A stretch of 64,000 nt of DNA from Pseudoxanthomonas japonensis (lineage in GTDB: Bacteria > Pseudomonadota > Gammaproteobacteria > Xanthomonadales > Xanthomonadaceae). The DNA lies in NCBI RefSeq assembly GCF_010093445.1, contig NZ_PDWW01000016.1, forward strand, positions 31,423-95,422, read 5' to 3'. Below the pieces are notes generated by a model. That model ran no database searches. It was not told where the DNA came from and saw only the letters and a list, made by a program, of their open reading frames with translations. Position numbers and translations under genes: made by a program. Numbering within the stretch: the stretch's first letter is position 1; each line of letters opens with the position of its first letter. Positions 8,313 through 23,019 of the stretch are shown one piece after another.

Positions 8313-8684
8313 GTGCTGAATTCCGTCGCTGCGGGTCGGCGGCTGGTGTTGCGCGCCGCTGTCTGGCAGACGGGGGCGGTACTGCTGGTCGCGCTGCTGT
8401 TCCTGCCCTGGGGCCTGCCCCGGGCGGTTGCGGCGGTCGTCGGAGGGTTGGCGATCGTGGTCGGCGCGCTGCTGGCGGCCTGGATGGCCTTCGGCGGTGG
8501 TGTGCTCGGGGCCGTCTCGGCGGTGCTGAGGCTGGTCGCGGGCATGGTGGTGAAGTGGGTCGTGGTGATCGGTGTGCTGGTCGTTGGCGCGGGGCTGTAC
8601 AAGCTGCCTCCGCTGCCTCTCCTGGCGGGCGTGATCACCGGACTGGTGGCACAGGTGCTGGTCGCGACCGGCAAGCAGCGATAA
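8313..8684 (+). CDS. atpI: ATP synthase protein I
   Basis: A 123-residue hydrophobic protein with four predicted membrane helices in the first position of the atp operon. AtpI is a non-stoichiometric accessory protein that helps assemble the c-ring and may conduct Mg2+. Its sequence is poorly conserved, so the call rests on position, size and helix pattern. The start is GTG at 8313; a GTG two bases earlier is out of frame. atpB begins 24 bases after its stop. Confidence 0.8.
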   Translation: MLNSVAAGRRLVLRAAVWQTGAVLLVALLFLPWGLPRAVAAVVGGLAIVVGALLAAWMAFGGGVLGAVSAVLRLVAGMVVKWVVVIGVLVVGAGLYKLPPLPLLAGVITGLVAQVLVATGKQR

Positions 8685-8708
8685 CCCAACTAGAAAGGTT
8701 TCCGACTC

Positions 8709-9506
8709 ATGGCGGGCGAGGCTCTTACTCCCACCAGCTACATCCAGCACCACCTGAAGAACCTCACGGCCCAGGTGGGCGGTGACGGTCCGTTCTGGAC
8801 GATCAACGTCGATACCTTCGTGACCGCCGTGCTGATGGGCCTGGTCATCGTGTTCGCCTTCTGGATGGCCACGCGCAAGGCGACCGCCGGCGTGCCGGGC
8901 AAGTGGCAGGCCTTCGTCGAGATCATGCTCGAGTTCGTCGACAAGCAGGCCCGCGACACCTACCACGGGACCAGCAAGCTGGTGACGCCCATCGCGATCA
9001 CCATCTTCTTCTGGATCCTGATGATGAACCTGCTGAAGATGATCCCGGCAGACTTCATCGCCAAGCCGCTCGAACTGATGGGCGTGCACTACTGGAAGCC
9101 GGTCCCCACCGCCGACGTCAACGCGACGCTTGGCATGTCGATCAGCGTGTTCTTCCTGATGCTGGTGTTCGCGTTCCGTTCCAAGGGCCTGGGCGGTTTC
9201 GCCAAGGAATTCCTGACGGCGCCGTTCGGCAAGTGGATGATGCCGTTCAACCTGATCCTCAACATCGTCGAATGGGTCAGCAAGCCCATTTCGCTGGCGA
9301 TGCGACTGTTCGGCAACATGTTCGGCGGCGAGATCGTCTTCCTGCTGATCTGGGTGCTGGGCGGCGCGGGCATCGTGGGCATGCTCGGCGGCGCCGCGTT
9401 CGGCCTCGGCTGGATGCTGTTCCACCTGCTGGTCATCCCGCTGCAGGCCTTCATCTTCATGATGCTGTCGATCGTCTACCTCAGTTTGTCGGAAGACAGC
9501 CACTAA
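8709..9506 (+). CDS. atpB: ATP synthase F0 subunit a
   Basis: The 265-residue membrane subunit that forms the two proton half-channels next to the c-ring. Five to six helices are visible. The conserved arginine lies in the segment LAMRLFGNMFGGE, and the last helix (PLQAFIFMMLSIVYLSLS) matches the family. The length is typical. An AGAAAGG ribosome-binding site precedes the ATG. It is the second gene of the operon and is followed by atpE after 66 bases. Confidence 0.97.
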   Translation: MAGEALTPTSYIQHHLKNLTAQVGGDGPFWTINVDTFVTAVLMGLVIVFAFWMATRKATAGVPGKWQAFVEIMLEFVDKQARDTYHGTSKLVTPIAITIFFWILMMNLLKMIPADFIAKPLELMGVHYWKPVPTADVNATLGMSISVFFLMLVFAFRSKGLGGFAKEFLTAPFGKWMMPFNLILNIVEWVSKPISLAMRLFGNMFGGEIVFLLIWVLGGAGIVGMLGGAAFGLGWMLFHLLVIPLQAFIFMMLSIVYLSLSEDSH

Positions 9507-9557
9507 CGTTTCCGCTTCACCGTTTCGCTTCGTACCATCCACCTTTCAAGCACTTAA

Positions 9558-9872
<315 letters not shown>

Positions 9873-9888
9873 TCCGTCGCGTGCACGC

Positions 9889-9916
9889 CTGACCCCGGGC
9901 CTCGGCCCGCGGTCAG
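9889..9916 (+). other. mRNA hairpin between atpE and atpF
   Basis: CTGACC pairs with GGTCAG and an inner CGGGC pairs with GCCCG, with one internal mismatch and a CTCG tetraloop. There is no T run, so it is not a terminator. It probably protects the 3' end of the atpE message or blunts read-through. Confidence 0.5.
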
Positions 9917-9977
9917 TCACCAGGCGTAGCTGGGCCGGCGCATCGTGCGCGGGCCCTTCATCACCGGCAGGTTTACG

Positions 9978-10448
9978 ATGAATATCAATCTCACTCTGTT
10001 CGCCCAGGCGCTGGCCTTCGCTGGCCTGATCTGGATCATTGCGACAAAGATCTGGCCGCCGCTGCTGGCTGCCATCGAAGAACGCCAGCAGAAGATCGCT
10101 GAAGGTCTGGCCGCGGCCGACCGCAGCCAGAAGGATCTGGCGCAGGCCCAGGAAAAGGTCAACGAGGCGTTGAAGGAAGCCCGCGTCAAGGCCAACGAGA
10201 TCATCGACCAGGCCCACGCGCGCGCCAACCAGATCGTCGATGCGGCCAAGAACGAAGCGATCACCGAAGCCAACCGCCAGAAAGAACTGGCGCAGGCCGA
10301 GATCGACGCCGCCGCCACGCGTGCCCGCGAGGACCTGCGCAAGCAGGTGTCCGCGCTGGCCGTCAGCGGTGCCGAGAAGCTGTTGAAGCGCGAGATCGAC
10401 GCCAACGCCCACAAGGCGCTGCTCGACGAACTCGCCGCCGAAATCTGA
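9978..10448 (+). CDS. atpF: ATP synthase F0 subunit b
   Basis: The 156-residue peripheral stalk subunit. It has one N-terminal membrane helix ([20 protein letters not shown]) followed by a long charged coiled coil ([21 protein letters not shown]...) that reaches F1 and binds delta. Homologues begin MNINLTL, so I use the ATG at 9978 rather than the frame opening 33 bases earlier. atpH follows after 17 bases. Confidence 0.96.
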   Translation: MNINLTLFAQALAFAGLIWIIATKIWPPLLAAIEERQQKIAEGLAAADRSQKDLAQAQEKVNEALKEARVKANEIIDQAHARANQIVDAAKNEAITEANRQKELAQAEIDAAATRAREDLRKQVSALAVSGAEKLLKREIDANAHKALLDELAAEI

Positions 10449-10465
10449 TCCGGACGATCCGATCG

Positions 10466-10993
10466 ATGAGCCAGGCCCTGACTGTCGCCCGCCCCTACGC
10501 CCGCGCCGCCTTTGCGACGGCGCGCGACGAAGGCAACTTCGCCGCCTGGTCGCAGGCGCTGGGTTTCGCCGCGCATGCCGCGGCGGACCCGCGCGTGGCC
10601 GCGCTGCTGCCGAACCCGCAGCTGCTGCCCGCCGACGCCGTGTCGCTGCTGTCGCCCGACGGCGCCAGTGAGGCGTTCACCCGCTTCCTGGGCGTCCTGG
10701 CCGATGCACGCCGCCTGCCGCAGTTGCCGGAAATCGCCGGGCTGTTCGAAGAGCTGCGCGCCGACGCCGAGCATGTCGTGAAAGCGAAGGTCACGTCCGC
10801 CGCGGACTTGCCCGCCGGCGAGCTTGACGTGATCAAGGCCGCGCTGAAGAAGCGCTTCGGCCGCGAGGTCGAGGTCGAGACCTCGGTCGACGCATCGCTG
10901 ATCGGCGGCGCCGTGATCGATGCGGGCAGCGTGGTGATCGACGGCTCGCTGAAAGGCAAGCTGGCGCGCCTGCAGTCCGCGCTGACGCACTGA
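10466..10993 (+). CDS. atpH: ATP synthase F1 subunit delta
   Basis: The 175-residue soluble subunit that joins the peripheral stalk to the top of the alpha3beta3 head. The N-terminus [11 protein letters not shown] and the C-terminal signature [25 protein letters not shown] are diagnostic for OSCP/delta. The length is normal. It lies between atpF and atpA in the standard order. Confidence 0.96.
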   Translation: MSQALTVARPYARAAFATARDEGNFAAWSQALGFAAHAAADPRVAALLPNPQLLPADAVSLLSPDGASEAFTRFLGVLADARRLPQLPEIAGLFEELRADAEHVVKAKVTSAADLPAGELDVIKAALKKRFGREVEVETSVDASLIGGAVIDAGSVVIDGSLKGKLARLQSALTH

Positions 10994-11039
10994 ATTCCCA
11001 TTGAACCGCCGCGCGCAAGCCGGCACACAGGACTTACCC

Positions 11040-12587
<1,548 letters not shown>

Positions 12588-12589
12588 GA

Positions 12590-12682
12590 GCCGGGATTCG
12601 GGAATAGGGAATAGGGAATCGTAGAAGCGAAAACGGGTCGGCTCTGTCGATTCCCGATTCTCTCCTCCCGATTCCCCCAGCG
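12590..12682. repeat. dispersed GGGAAT-type inverted repeat, atpA-atpG spacer
   Basis: The left arm (about 12592-12620) is built of GGGATTCGGGAATAGGGAAT units. The right arm (about 12650-12680) is its imperfect reverse complement (GATTCCCGATTC...CCGATTCCCC). Together they can fold into a stem of about 28 bp within the operon message. Confidence 0.65.
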
Positions 12683-12702
12683 AGCACAGCGAGCGAGTAG
12701 AC

Positions 12703-13566
12703 ATGGCAGGCGGACGCGAAATCAAAACCAAGATCAAGAGCGTGCAGAACACCCGCAAGGTGACGCGCGCGCTCGAGATGGTCTCGGCCTCCAAGATCCG
12801 CAAGGCCCAGGACCGCATGAAGACCTCGCGCCCGTACGCGCGCGCGATGAAGCAGGTGATCGGCCACCTGGCCCAGGCCAACACCGACTACCAGCATCCC
12901 TTCATGGTGGAGCGCCAGGACGTCAAGCGCGTCGGCTTCATCATCGTGTCGTCCGACCGCGGCCTGGCCGGCGGCCTTAACAACAACCTGTTCCGCAAGA
13001 TGCTCGGCGAGATCCGCCAGTGGAACGAGAAGGGCGTCGAGGTCGACGTGGTCACCATCGGCCAGAAGGCCTCGGTGTACTTCCGCCGGGTCAAGGTCAA
13101 CATGCTGGCCAGCGTCTCGCACCTGGGCGACGCGCCCAAGCTCGACCAGCTGATCGGCGTGATCAAGGTGATGCTGGACGCCTACACCGAAGGCAAGCTG
13201 GACCGCGTGTTCGTCGTCTACAACGACTTCGTCAACACGATGACCCAGCGCGCCGCGTTCGACCAGCTGCTGCCGCTGCCCGCGTCGGAGACGCAGGTCG
13301 CGCACCACGACTGGGACTACATCTACGAACCCGATGCCGAGACCGTGCTCGACCACGTGATCACGCGCTACATCGAGTCGCTGGTGTACCAGGCCGTGCT
13401 GGAGAACATCGCGTCCGAACATGCGGCGCGCATGGTGGCCATGAAGGCCGCCAGCGACAACGCCAACAAGCTCATCGGTACCCTGCAGCTGGTCTACAAC
13501 AAGGCCCGCCAGGCGGCGATCACCCAGGAAATCTCCGAAATCGTCGGCGGCGCGGCCGCTGTGTAG
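12703..13566 (+). CDS. atpG: ATP synthase F1 subunit gamma
   Basis: The 287-residue central rotor shaft. The N-terminal helix [31 protein letters not shown] and the C-terminal signature [40 protein letters not shown] are characteristic. It couples c-ring rotation to conformational change in the beta subunits. Long spacers on both sides carry inverted repeats of the same family. Confidence 0.98.
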   Translation: MAGGREIKTKIKSVQNTRKVTRALEMVSASKIRKAQDRMKTSRPYARAMKQVIGHLAQANTDYQHPFMVERQDVKRVGFIIVSSDRGLAGGLNNNLFRKMLGEIRQWNEKGVEVDVVTIGQKASVYFRRVKVNMLASVSHLGDAPKLDQLIGVIKVMLDAYTEGKLDRVFVVYNDFVNTMTQRAAFDQLLPLPASETQVAHHDWDYIYEPDAETVLDHVITRYIESLVYQAVLENIASEHAARMVAMKAASDNANKLIGTLQLVYNKARQAAITQEISEIVGGAAAV

Positions 13567-13567
13567 C

Positions 13568-15096
<1,529 letters not shown>

Positions 15097-15100
15097 GCGC

Positions 15101-15194
15101 AGGGATTAGTGATTCGTGATTCGTAGGGGCGGCGATAGAGGGTTGGCAGGGCTTGATGCTCTTGCCACTCACGAATCACCCATCACGAATCACC
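15101..15194. repeat. dispersed GTGATTCG-type inverted repeat, atpD-atpC spacer
   Basis: The left arm has GTGATTCGTGATTCGTAG (about 15108-15126). The right arm (about 15168-15194) has CACGAATCACCCATCACGAATCAC, its imperfect reverse complement. This is a second repeat family; the same units occur at 25197-25303. Confidence 0.65.
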
Positions 15195-15216
15195 TTCCGA
15201 ACGCAGTGAGGAATAC

Positions 15217-15639
15217 ATGAGCACCATCCGTTGCGACATCGTCAGCGCCGAGCAGGAGATCTTCCACGGTGAAGCCACCCTGGTCGTCGCCACCGGCGAG
15301 CTGGGCGAGCTCGGCATCGCGCCGAAGCACGCGCCGCTGATCACCCGCCTGAAGCCGGGCAAGGTGGTGGTGACGCTGGCCAATGGCGAGCAGCTGGACT
15401 TCGCCATCTCCGGCGGCATCCTGGAAGTGCAGCCGCAGGTCGTCACCGTGCTGGCCGACACCGCGATCCGCGCGCAGGACATCGACGAAGCCTCGGTCCG
15501 CAAGGCCAAGGAAGAAGCCGAGCGCATCCTGTCCAAGCAGGATCCGAAGATGAGCATCGAGGAAGCCCAGGCCCAGCTGGCCATGAGCATCGCCCAGCTG
15601 AGCGCGCTCGAGCGCCTGCGCAAGAACCTCAAGCACTGA
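15217..15639 (+). CDS. atpC: ATP synthase F1 subunit epsilon
   Basis: A 140-residue rotor subunit that also inhibits ATP hydrolysis. The N-terminal beta-sandwich ([40 protein letters not shown]) is followed by a two-helix C-terminal domain ([11 protein letters not shown]... [11 protein letters not shown]) that can insert into the F1 head. It is the last gene of the operon and is followed by a terminator. Confidence 0.97.
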   Translation: MSTIRCDIVSAEQEIFHGEATLVVATGELGELGIAPKHAPLITRLKPGKVVVTLANGEQLDFAISGGILEVQPQVVTVLADTAIRAQDIDEASVRKAKEEAERILSKQDPKMSIEEAQAQLAMSIAQLSALERLRKNLKH

Positions 15640-15663
15640 GTTTCATCGCCCTCGCTTCATCGG

Positions 15664-15691
15664 AACGCCGGCCTTGTGCCGGCGTTTCCGT
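15664..15691 (+). terminator. rho-independent terminator of the atp operon
   Basis: A 9-bp perfect stem (AACGCCGGC / GCCGGCGTT) with a CTTGT loop, followed by TTTCCGTTT on the plus strand. Confidence 0.75.
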
Positions 15692-15784
15692 TTGCAGCGT
15701 GCGCCGCGCGCACGACGCACGGCACGGATCACGCGACGTTGTCCGCATCACGCGATGCCCGCATCGTGAGGTCGTGCGTACCCC

Positions 15785-16189
15785 TCAGCGGTAGACCACG
15801 TGCCGCCACAGGAAAAACGCCACCACCGCGAGCGCGCCTTCCACCAGTGGCTTGGCCAGCCAGGCATGCGCCAGTCCCAGTGTCCCGGCGACCCAGGCGA
15901 CCGCGAGCGTGCTGATCACGGTCAGCGGAATCCAGACCAGCAGGAACCTCGCGAAGCGGCGCCAGCCGAGTCGCGCGCTCCCGGCCTGCGCGAATGTCAC
16001 CCGCCCGTTCAACCAGAAACCCAGCAACGCACCGCCGACGCGGCCAGCGAGGTTGGCAGGTGCCGTCGGCATCCCGAGTGCGGTCAGTGCGACGAACAGC
16101 GCCCAGTCGACCAGCAACTGCACCGCACCGACGACGAGGAAACTGCCGCCCTGGCGGAACAGTGGATGGCGGGAGAGCGAGCGCAGCAT
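15785..16189 (-). CDS. GtrA family membrane protein
   Basis: A 134-residue protein with four membrane helices. The family pattern is visible in FLVVGAVQLLVDWALFVALTALG, then NLAGRVGGALLGFWLNGRVTF and the terminal FFLWRHVVYR. GtrA-like proteins are thought to flip polyprenyl-phosphate-linked sugars across the inner membrane for surface polysaccharide modification. It is divergent from glmU with a 120-base gap. No glycosyltransferase partner is adjacent. Confidence 0.8.
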   Translation of the reverse strand: MLRSLSRHPLFRQGGSFLVVGAVQLLVDWALFVALTALGMPTAPANLAGRVGGALLGFWLNGRVTFAQAGSARLGWRRFARFLLVWIPLTVISTLAVAWVAGTLGLAHAWLAKPLVEGALAVVAFFLWRHVVYR

Positions 16190-16253
16190 GGCGCCATGGT
16201 ACCCGCCAGCGACGTGGGGAATGGCAGGTACGGCGCGCGGATTGCGTTGATGG

Positions 16254-16266
16254 GGTAATTGTTACC
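16254..16266. promoter_or_regulatory. palindrome GGTAA-TTG-TTACC before glmU
   Basis: A perfect 5-bp inverted repeat in an AT-rich stretch between divergent gtrA and glmU, 44 bases before the glmU start. It overlaps the likely glmU promoter region (TTGCGT lies just upstream), so it could be an operator. Confidence 0.25.
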
Positions 16267-16309
16267 ATGTCGCGCATCCTCTCAGGCGACACCATCCAGG
16301 AACCCACGC

Positions 16310-17677
16310 ATGAAGCCACTCCACGTCGTCATCCTCGCCGCCGGTGAAGGCAAGCGCATGAAGTCCGCGCTGCCCAAGGTGCTGCAGCCCATCGCCGGGC
16401 GGCCGATGCTGGGGCACGTGATCAATGCGGCGCGTGCGCTGTCGCCGGCCGGCGTGCACGTGGTCTACGGCCACGGTGGCGATCAGGTGCAGGCGGCGTT
16501 CGCCGACCAGGGCGATCTGCACTGGGCACACCAGGCGCAGCAGCTCGGTACCGGCCATGCGGTGGCACAGGCGATGCCGGAGATTCCCGACGGTGCACGC
16601 GTGCTGGTCCTTTACGGCGATGTGCCGCTCACCCGCAGCGAGACGCTGCAGCGGCTGCTGGACGCGCCGGGTCGCCTGGCCGTGCTGGTCGCCGAACCGG
16701 TCGATCCCGCCGGCTACGGCCGGATCGTGCGAGACGAGGCAGGCCGCGTGGCCGCCATCGTCGAACACAAGGACGCCGACGAGGAGCAGCGCCGCATCCG
16801 CACCATCAACACCGGCATCATCGCCGCCGACAGCAGCGCGCTGAAGGGCTGGCTGGCGCGGCTGTCCAACGACAACGCGCAGGGCGAGTACTACCTGACC
16901 GACGTGTTCGCGATGGCAGCGGAGGAATTCAATCCTGCGGAAATGGTACTGGTGGGCGAGCCCATCGAAGCCGAAGGCGCCAACGATCCCTGGCAGCTGT
17001 CGCAGCTCGAGCGCGCCTACCAACTGCGCGCCGCGCGCGCGCTGTGCACGCAGGGCGCTCGCCTGATCGATCCCGCGCGGTTCGACCAGCGCGGCACGGT
17101 GAAGGTCGGCCGCGACGTACAGATCGACGTGGACGTGGTACTGGAAGGCGAGGTGGAACTGGGCGATGGCGTCGTCGTCGGTCCGTTCTGCCGCCTCAAG
17201 GATGTGAAGCTCGGTGCCGGCACGCAGGTGCGTGCGCACTGCGATCTCGAAGGTGTCGTCAGCGAAGGCGCCGCCCTGATCGGTCCGTATGCGCGCCTGC
17301 GTCCCGGCACGCAGCTCGCCGACGGCGTGCACGTCGGCAACTTCGTCGAGACCAAGAATGCGCGTATCGGTGTCGGCAGCAAGGCCAACCACCTGACCTA
17401 TCTCGGCGATACCGTGATCGGCAGCGGCACCAACATCGGTGCCGGCACCATCACCTGCAACTACGACGGCGTGAACAAGTTCGTCACGACGATCGGCGAC
17501 CGCGTGTTCGTCGGCTCCAACTCCTCGCTGGTCGCACCGGTGACGCTGGCCGATGGCGCGACCATCGGTGCGGGTTCGGTGATCTCGAAGAACGCGCCCG
17601 CCGATCAGCTCACCGTCGCGCGCGCGCGCCAGGTCAGCATCGAAGGCTGGCAGCGACCGGTAAAGAAGCCGAAATGA
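16310..17677 (+). CDS. glmU: bifunctional UDP-GlcNAc pyrophosphorylase / glucosamine-1-P acetyltransferase
   Basis: A 455-residue enzyme making UDP-N-acetylglucosamine for peptidoglycan and lipopolysaccharide. The N-terminal half has the nucleotidyltransferase motif [20 protein letters not shown]. The C-terminal half is a left-handed beta-helix of hexapeptide repeats ([43 protein letters not shown]). The frame is open for 17 codons upstream, but family members start at [12 protein letters not shown]. glmS, which feeds the same pathway, lies 9 kb downstream. Confidence 0.97.
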   Translation: MKPLHVVILAAGEGKRMKSALPKVLQPIAGRPMLGHVINAARALSPAGVHVVYGHGGDQVQAAFADQGDLHWAHQAQQLGTGHAVAQAMPEIPDGARVLVLYGDVPLTRSETLQRLLDAPGRLAVLVAEPVDPAGYGRIVRDEAGRVAAIVEHKDADEEQRRIRTINTGIIAADSSALKGWLARLSNDNAQGEYYLTDVFAMAAEEFNPAEMVLVGEPIEAEGANDPWQLSQLERAYQLRAARALCTQGARLIDPARFDQRGTVKVGRDVQIDVDVVLEGEVELGDGVVVGPFCRLKDVKLGAGTQVRAHCDLEGVVSEGAALIGPYARLRPGTQLADGVHVGNFVETKNARIGVGSKANHLTYLGDTVIGSGTNIGAGTITCNYDGVNKFVTTIGDRVFVGSNSSLVAPVTLADGATIGAGSVISKNAPADQLTVARARQVSIEGWQRPVKKPK

Positions 17678-17678
17678 C

Positions 17679-17700
17679 GTAGGGCGGGCTCAAGCCCGCC
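17679..17700 (+). repeat. GTAG-headed REP element after glmU
   Basis: GTAG followed by an 8-bp perfect hairpin (GGCGGGCT / AGCCCGCC) with a 2-base loop, starting one base after the glmU stop. This is the layout of the GTAG REP (SMAG) elements known from Stenotrophomonas. Confidence 0.6.
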
Positions 17701-17755
17701 ATCTGCGAAGCCCATCGAAGAAAGCGGCATCGCGGCGGCCAGCCCTCACCCCTTG

Positions 17756-17776
17756 CCCTCTCCCGGAGGGAGAGGG
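17756..17776. repeat. CCCTCTCCC-GGA-GGGAGAGGG palindrome
   Basis: A 9-bp perfect inverted repeat between glmU and the kinase gene, of a type dispersed between proteobacterial genes. It may end transcripts from either side, but it has no T run. Confidence 0.5.
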
Positions 17777-17846
17777 GGAGTAGGTGCCATGCGGGTCCGG
17801 CTTCGGGTGCGGAGGCGTGTCGGCGAGGCCCCGACTTCGGGAGAGG

Positions 17847-19171
17847 TCAGTTTTCGGGCAGCTGGATCGACACGCACAGCCCGCCACCTTCGCGGTTGTG
17901 CAGCGACAGCCGGCCGCCATGGGCCTCGATGATCTCGCGGGTCAGTGCCAGGCCCAGTCCGGTGCCGTTGCGCTTGGTGGAATAGAACGGCACCAGCGCG
18001 TTCTGCAGCACCGCATCGTTCATGCCGGTGCCGCGGTCCATCACTTCGATGCGCAGCCAGTCCGGCAGACGGGTCAGCCGCACCGAGACACCCTCGGCCG
18101 TGCCGCCGGCCTCGTGCGCGTTCTTGAGCAGGTTGAGCACGGCCTGCTCCAGCTGGGCGATGTCGATACGGCCGTCGATCTCCGTCTCCGTCATCACCAG
18201 GTCGAACGCGATCTGTCGCTGCAGCCCCTCGAAGAAGGCACGCCAGTGCACCGTCTGCAGTTGTGGCGACGGCAGCTTGGCGAAGCGCGCGTAGCCGCGG
18301 ATGAAGCCTTCCAGGTGGCGCGCGCGGTCTTCGATGGTGCCGAAGACCTCTTCCAGCCGGTCGTGGCGTCCGCGACGCACGAGTTCCGCGCCCGAATGCG
18401 CGAGCGAGGCCACCGGCGCCAGCGAGTTGTTGAGTTCGTGGCTGATGACGCGGATGACCTTCTTCCACGTCATCACTTCCTGCCGCCGCAGCTCGCTGGT
18501 CAGCAGGCGCAGCAGCAGCAGCTCGTGCGGGCGTCCGTTGAGACGGAAATTGCGCCGGGCGAGGTGGTAGACCTGCTCCTCGCCGTCTTCTTCCTCGTTG
18601 CCGATGGCAAACAGACTGTCGCCCCCGCGCGCAAGCGCTTCGCGCATCTCGACCGGTGCGGAACCGATCAACCCATCGTAGTCCTGGCCTTCCAGCTTCC
18701 AGCCGCTGTGCAGCAGCTTGCGCGCCGCCACGTTGGCGAAGATGACGCGGCGTACGCCGTCGCCGCCGGGGGCGATCAACAGCATGGCGACCGGGGTGTT
18801 CTGGACCATGGTGTCGAGCAGCAATTCGCGCTGCACCAGGCTCAGGCGCTGTTCGCGCAGCACCTCGCCGAGCGCGGCGTGCGACTTCACCAGTTCCGCG
18901 AGGTCGTCGTTGCCTTGCCAGTGGATGCCGAAGTTGTATTCGCCGTCGCGGTAACTGTTGACGCTGCCGGCCAGGGCGCGGAACAGCGAGTAGGTGCTGC
19001 GCAGCCCCCGGCGGATCGCCCACATCGCCAGCGGCAACACCACGATGGCCGACACGATCACCGCTTCACCCGCGTCGCCCAGCCAGCGCGACAGCACGAG
19101 CGGCAACACCAGCGCCAGCACCAGCAGCGGCAGCAGCCAGGACAGCACGCGGCCGGCGAGCGAGCGGCGGA

Positions 19172-19175
<4 letters not shown>
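17847..19175 (-). CDS. NtrY-type sensor histidine kinase
   Basis: A 442-residue membrane kinase. Two N-terminal helices (about 10-30 and 38-55) flank a very short periplasmic loop. A PAS-like region follows at about 110-220, then the phosphoacceptor H246 in VISHELNN and an ATP-binding domain with N box (LLKNAHEAGG), DRGTGM and GTGLGLAL motifs. It should phosphorylate the regulator encoded just upstream, whose stop overlaps this start (ATGA). With almost no periplasmic domain, the signal is probably sensed in the membrane or through the exporter. It is the last gene of the ABC operon. Confidence 0.9.
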
Positions 19176-20509
<1,334 letters not shown>

Positions 20510-20512
20510 GCG

Positions 20513-21724
20513 CTATAGCCTAACCGAAGGACTGCGGCTGACGAGGTGCGGCGGGATGCGCCGCGTCAGCCGGACGGGACAGGTGGCAGCAAGTTGCACG
20601 ACGAGGACCGTCCCGACCACAACGGCCGCGCATGTCCCGAAGGACGGCAGCGGGAGCGTCCATGCGGGCATAAGACGAGCAAGCAGTGCCGCGACCGCCA
20701 TGCCGATCGCGCAGGCGATCACGGCGAGCATCAGGTACTCCCTACGCAGGCGATGCGCCAGCTGCGTGTCGGTGGCGCCGAATGCACGGCGCAGGCTGAT
20801 TTCCTGCTGGTGATCCAGCATCCAGCGATGGCCACCGAGCCCCAGCATGGCCAGCGTCGACAGCCACCAGGCCACGCAGACGGCGAGCGATGTCCACGCA
20901 TGCCGCGTGGGGCCCGATAAGGCCTGCGCACGCAGTGCCGCCAGGCTGGCGGGGGCAGCGATCACGACGTCGGGGTAGGCTGCTGCGAGAGCGGCACGGA
21001 TGCGCGCCGACACTGCATTTGCATCGCCCGTATGACGGATGAGGAAGTGCGCTTCGCTGGCCCGGGTCATGCGCACCGGCAGGATTACGGCCGTGCCATC
21101 ACGGCGATGCGCGGTAGCGGGCAACGGAATCCGAGGCAGCACGCCGACGACATGCAGTCGCTTGCCCGGCAACAGCTGCAGCGAGCGTCCCAGCGGTTCG
21201 GCATGGGCGAAGAGCGTTTCGGCGAAGGCGGCGGAGATGATGGCCGGGGCGGGATCGGCGTGCAGGCGATGCTGGTCGCCCGTGTAGTCCTGGTACTCCG
21301 CGTGGGCGAAGCGCCGGCCATGCGGCTCATCCATACCGAGCGTGGCCATGAAGTCCTCGTCCGCCAGGTAGAGGGAGACGAGATGGCGGTGCCCGCGGTC
21401 ACCGGACTTCCACGCATGCACGCTCCAGGCGCTGGTGCCATAGGGAGACTGGTTGCCCGCAGCGGCGGCCCGCACGCCGGCCACGCCACGCAGTGTCCGC
21501 AACACCGCCCTGGTGCCGGGATCCTGCCCCTGGGCCGGTTGCATCCAGGGGATGACCAGCACGTCGGCCGCGTCGATGCCGTCCGCTGCCGTCGCTTGCT
21601 CGTACATGCGCAGCATCGCCTGTCCCGCATACAGGCACAGCATCACGCCGATGGCGATCTGCAGCACGAGCCACCACGCGCCTGCGTGGGAGCGACCCAA
21701 CAGCAAGAAGGAGGAGGATGGCAT
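20513..21724 (-). CDS. ABC transporter permease, FtsX/MacB-like (third permease)
   Basis: A 403-residue protein with one N-terminal helix (WWLVLQIAIGVMLCLYAG), a large periplasmic region and three C-terminal helices. The MacB/FtsX signature ISLRRAFGATDTQLAHRLRREYLMLAVIACAIGMAV lies before helix 3. It is more divergent than the two permeases upstream, and the N-terminal helix context (FLLLGRSHAGAWW) is atypical. It is probably an accessory or partner half of the exporter. The regulator gene begins 3 bases after it, so transport and regulation are translationally linked. Confidence 0.8.
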   Translation of the reverse strand: MPSSSFLLLGRSHAGAWWLVLQIAIGVMLCLYAGQAMLRMYEQATAADGIDAADVLVIPWMQPAQGQDPGTRAVLRTLRGVAGVRAAAAGNQSPYGTSAWSVHAWKSGDRGHRHLVSLYLADEDFMATLGMDEPHGRRFAHAEYQDYTGDQHRLHADPAPAIISAAFAETLFAHAEPLGRSLQLLPGKRLHVVGVLPRIPLPATAHRRDGTAVILPVRMTRASEAHFLIRHTGDANAVSARIRAALAAAYPDVVIAAPASLAALRAQALSGPTRHAWTSLAVCVAWWLSTLAMLGLGGHRWMLDHQQEISLRRAFGATDTQLAHRLRREYLMLAVIACAIGMAVAALLARLMPAWTLPLPSFGTCAAVVVGTVLVVQLAATCPVRLTRRIPPHLVSRSPSVRL

Positions 21725-21782
21725 CGGGGTTTCCGATCAGCCGTGCACGCCGGTCGGCGTGCACGGTGTGGGGGCCGCGGGA

Positions 21783-23006
21783 TCAGGCCGTACGCGTCGC
21801 CACCGCCGGCGGTACCGACGCGGCCCGGCGTGCCGGTCCGTACACGGCGACCTGGCCCAGCAGCCACAGCAACACGGCGCCGACCGGCAGGTAAAGCAGC
21901 GGCAGGCGCGGCAGTTCGTACTTGCCCATCAACAGCTGGTTGATGCCGTAGGCCAGGATCATGCCGATGACGATGCCGATGGTGGCCAGCAGGAAGTTCT
22001 CGGTCTGGAAGTAGCGCAGGATCTGGCCCTTGGTCGCGCCCAGCGCCCGGCGGATGCCGATCTGCTTGGTGCGCTGTTGCACCCAGAAGCTGGCCAGGCC
22101 GACGATGCCCAGCGCGGTGACGACGAGCAGCGAGACGATCACGGTCAGCAGCAGCCAGGCCATCGCACGGTCGCCGCGGTAGTAGTTGCTCATGATCTCG
22201 GTGAAGGTGCCCTCGCGCAGCACCAGGCGGCGCGCACTGTTCTTCTCCAGCGTAGCGACCGCGGCCTTCTGCACTTCCGCGCGGCGCGCGGCATCCGTGC
22301 GCAGCACGAACGTGCCCAGCGTCACGTCCTTCACCGGAAAGATCATCGTGTAGCCCGTTTCCGCCGGGCCGCCGTTGTCGTTGGTGCGGATCAGCCGATC
22401 AACCACGCCGACCACGCGGTGCGGCACGTTGTCGGCGTTCCAGGCGTAGATGTTCTTGCCGATCGCGCTTTCACCGGGGAACAGCTTGTTCGCCAGTTCG
22501 CGACTCAGGATCACCGCCGGCATGACGACCTTGGCGTTCTGCTTGTTCATCTCCGTCCAGTTGGAATACTCGTCCGCGGTGAAATCGCGGCCCTCGGCCA
22601 ATCTCAGGCCCAGGGTGTCGATGACGGATTCGCCGAGGTAGACGTTCGCCAGCGCACTGGGACGTTCCTGTTGCGGTGCGAGCTGGATGGAGCTGTTCCA
22701 GGAGGAGTTGTCGAACGGCACGTGGTTGATGCTGCTGGCGGCCTTGACGCCGGGCAGTGCGCGCAGGCTGGCGACGTCCTGCTTCACCAATGCGTCCGCG
22801 TCGGGGTTCTCGCCGAGGTCGCCCATGCTGATGCGCACGATCTCCTCGTTGGCCAGGCCGGTGGGGCGATCGATGCGCTCCAGCCGCTGGGTGATCAGGA
22901 AGACCGCGTTGCAGATGATGGCGCACGAGAGCGCCACTTCCAGCACGATCAGCGCGGCCGCCGTCTTGTGGCGGGCCAAGGTGGAAAGGATGGGGCGGAT
23001 GTCCAT
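21783..23006 (-). CDS. ABC transporter permease, MacB/FtsX type (second permease)
   Basis: A 407-residue inner-membrane protein. Helix 1 is KTAAALIVLEVALSCAIICNAVFLI, followed by a MacB-like periplasmic domain of about 220 residues. The FtsX domain carries QQRTKQIGIRRALGATKGQILRYFQTENFLL and three helices. The start MDIRPILSTL was chosen because the in-frame extension upstream is translated REP-like DNA. It belongs to the antimicrobial-peptide/macrolide-type exporters that act with a membrane-fusion protein. Confidence 0.87.
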   Translation of the reverse strand: MDIRPILSTLARHKTAAALIVLEVALSCAIICNAVFLITQRLERIDRPTGLANEEIVRISMGDLGENPDADALVKQDVASLRALPGVKAASSINHVPFDNSSWNSSIQLAPQQERPSALANVYLGESVIDTLGLRLAEGRDFTADEYSNWTEMNKQNAKVVMPAVILSRELANKLFPGESAIGKNIYAWNADNVPHRVVGVVDRLIRTNDNGGPAETGYTMIFPVKDVTLGTFVLRTDAARRAEVQKAAVATLEKNSARRLVLREGTFTEIMSNYYRGDRAMAWLLLTVIVSLLVVTALGIVGLASFWVQQRTKQIGIRRALGATKGQILRYFQTENFLLATIGIVIGMILAYGINQLLMGKYELPRLPLLYLPVGAVLLWLLGQVAVYGPARRAASVPPAVATRTA

Positions 23007-23019
23007 GGTGGGCCTCTGG

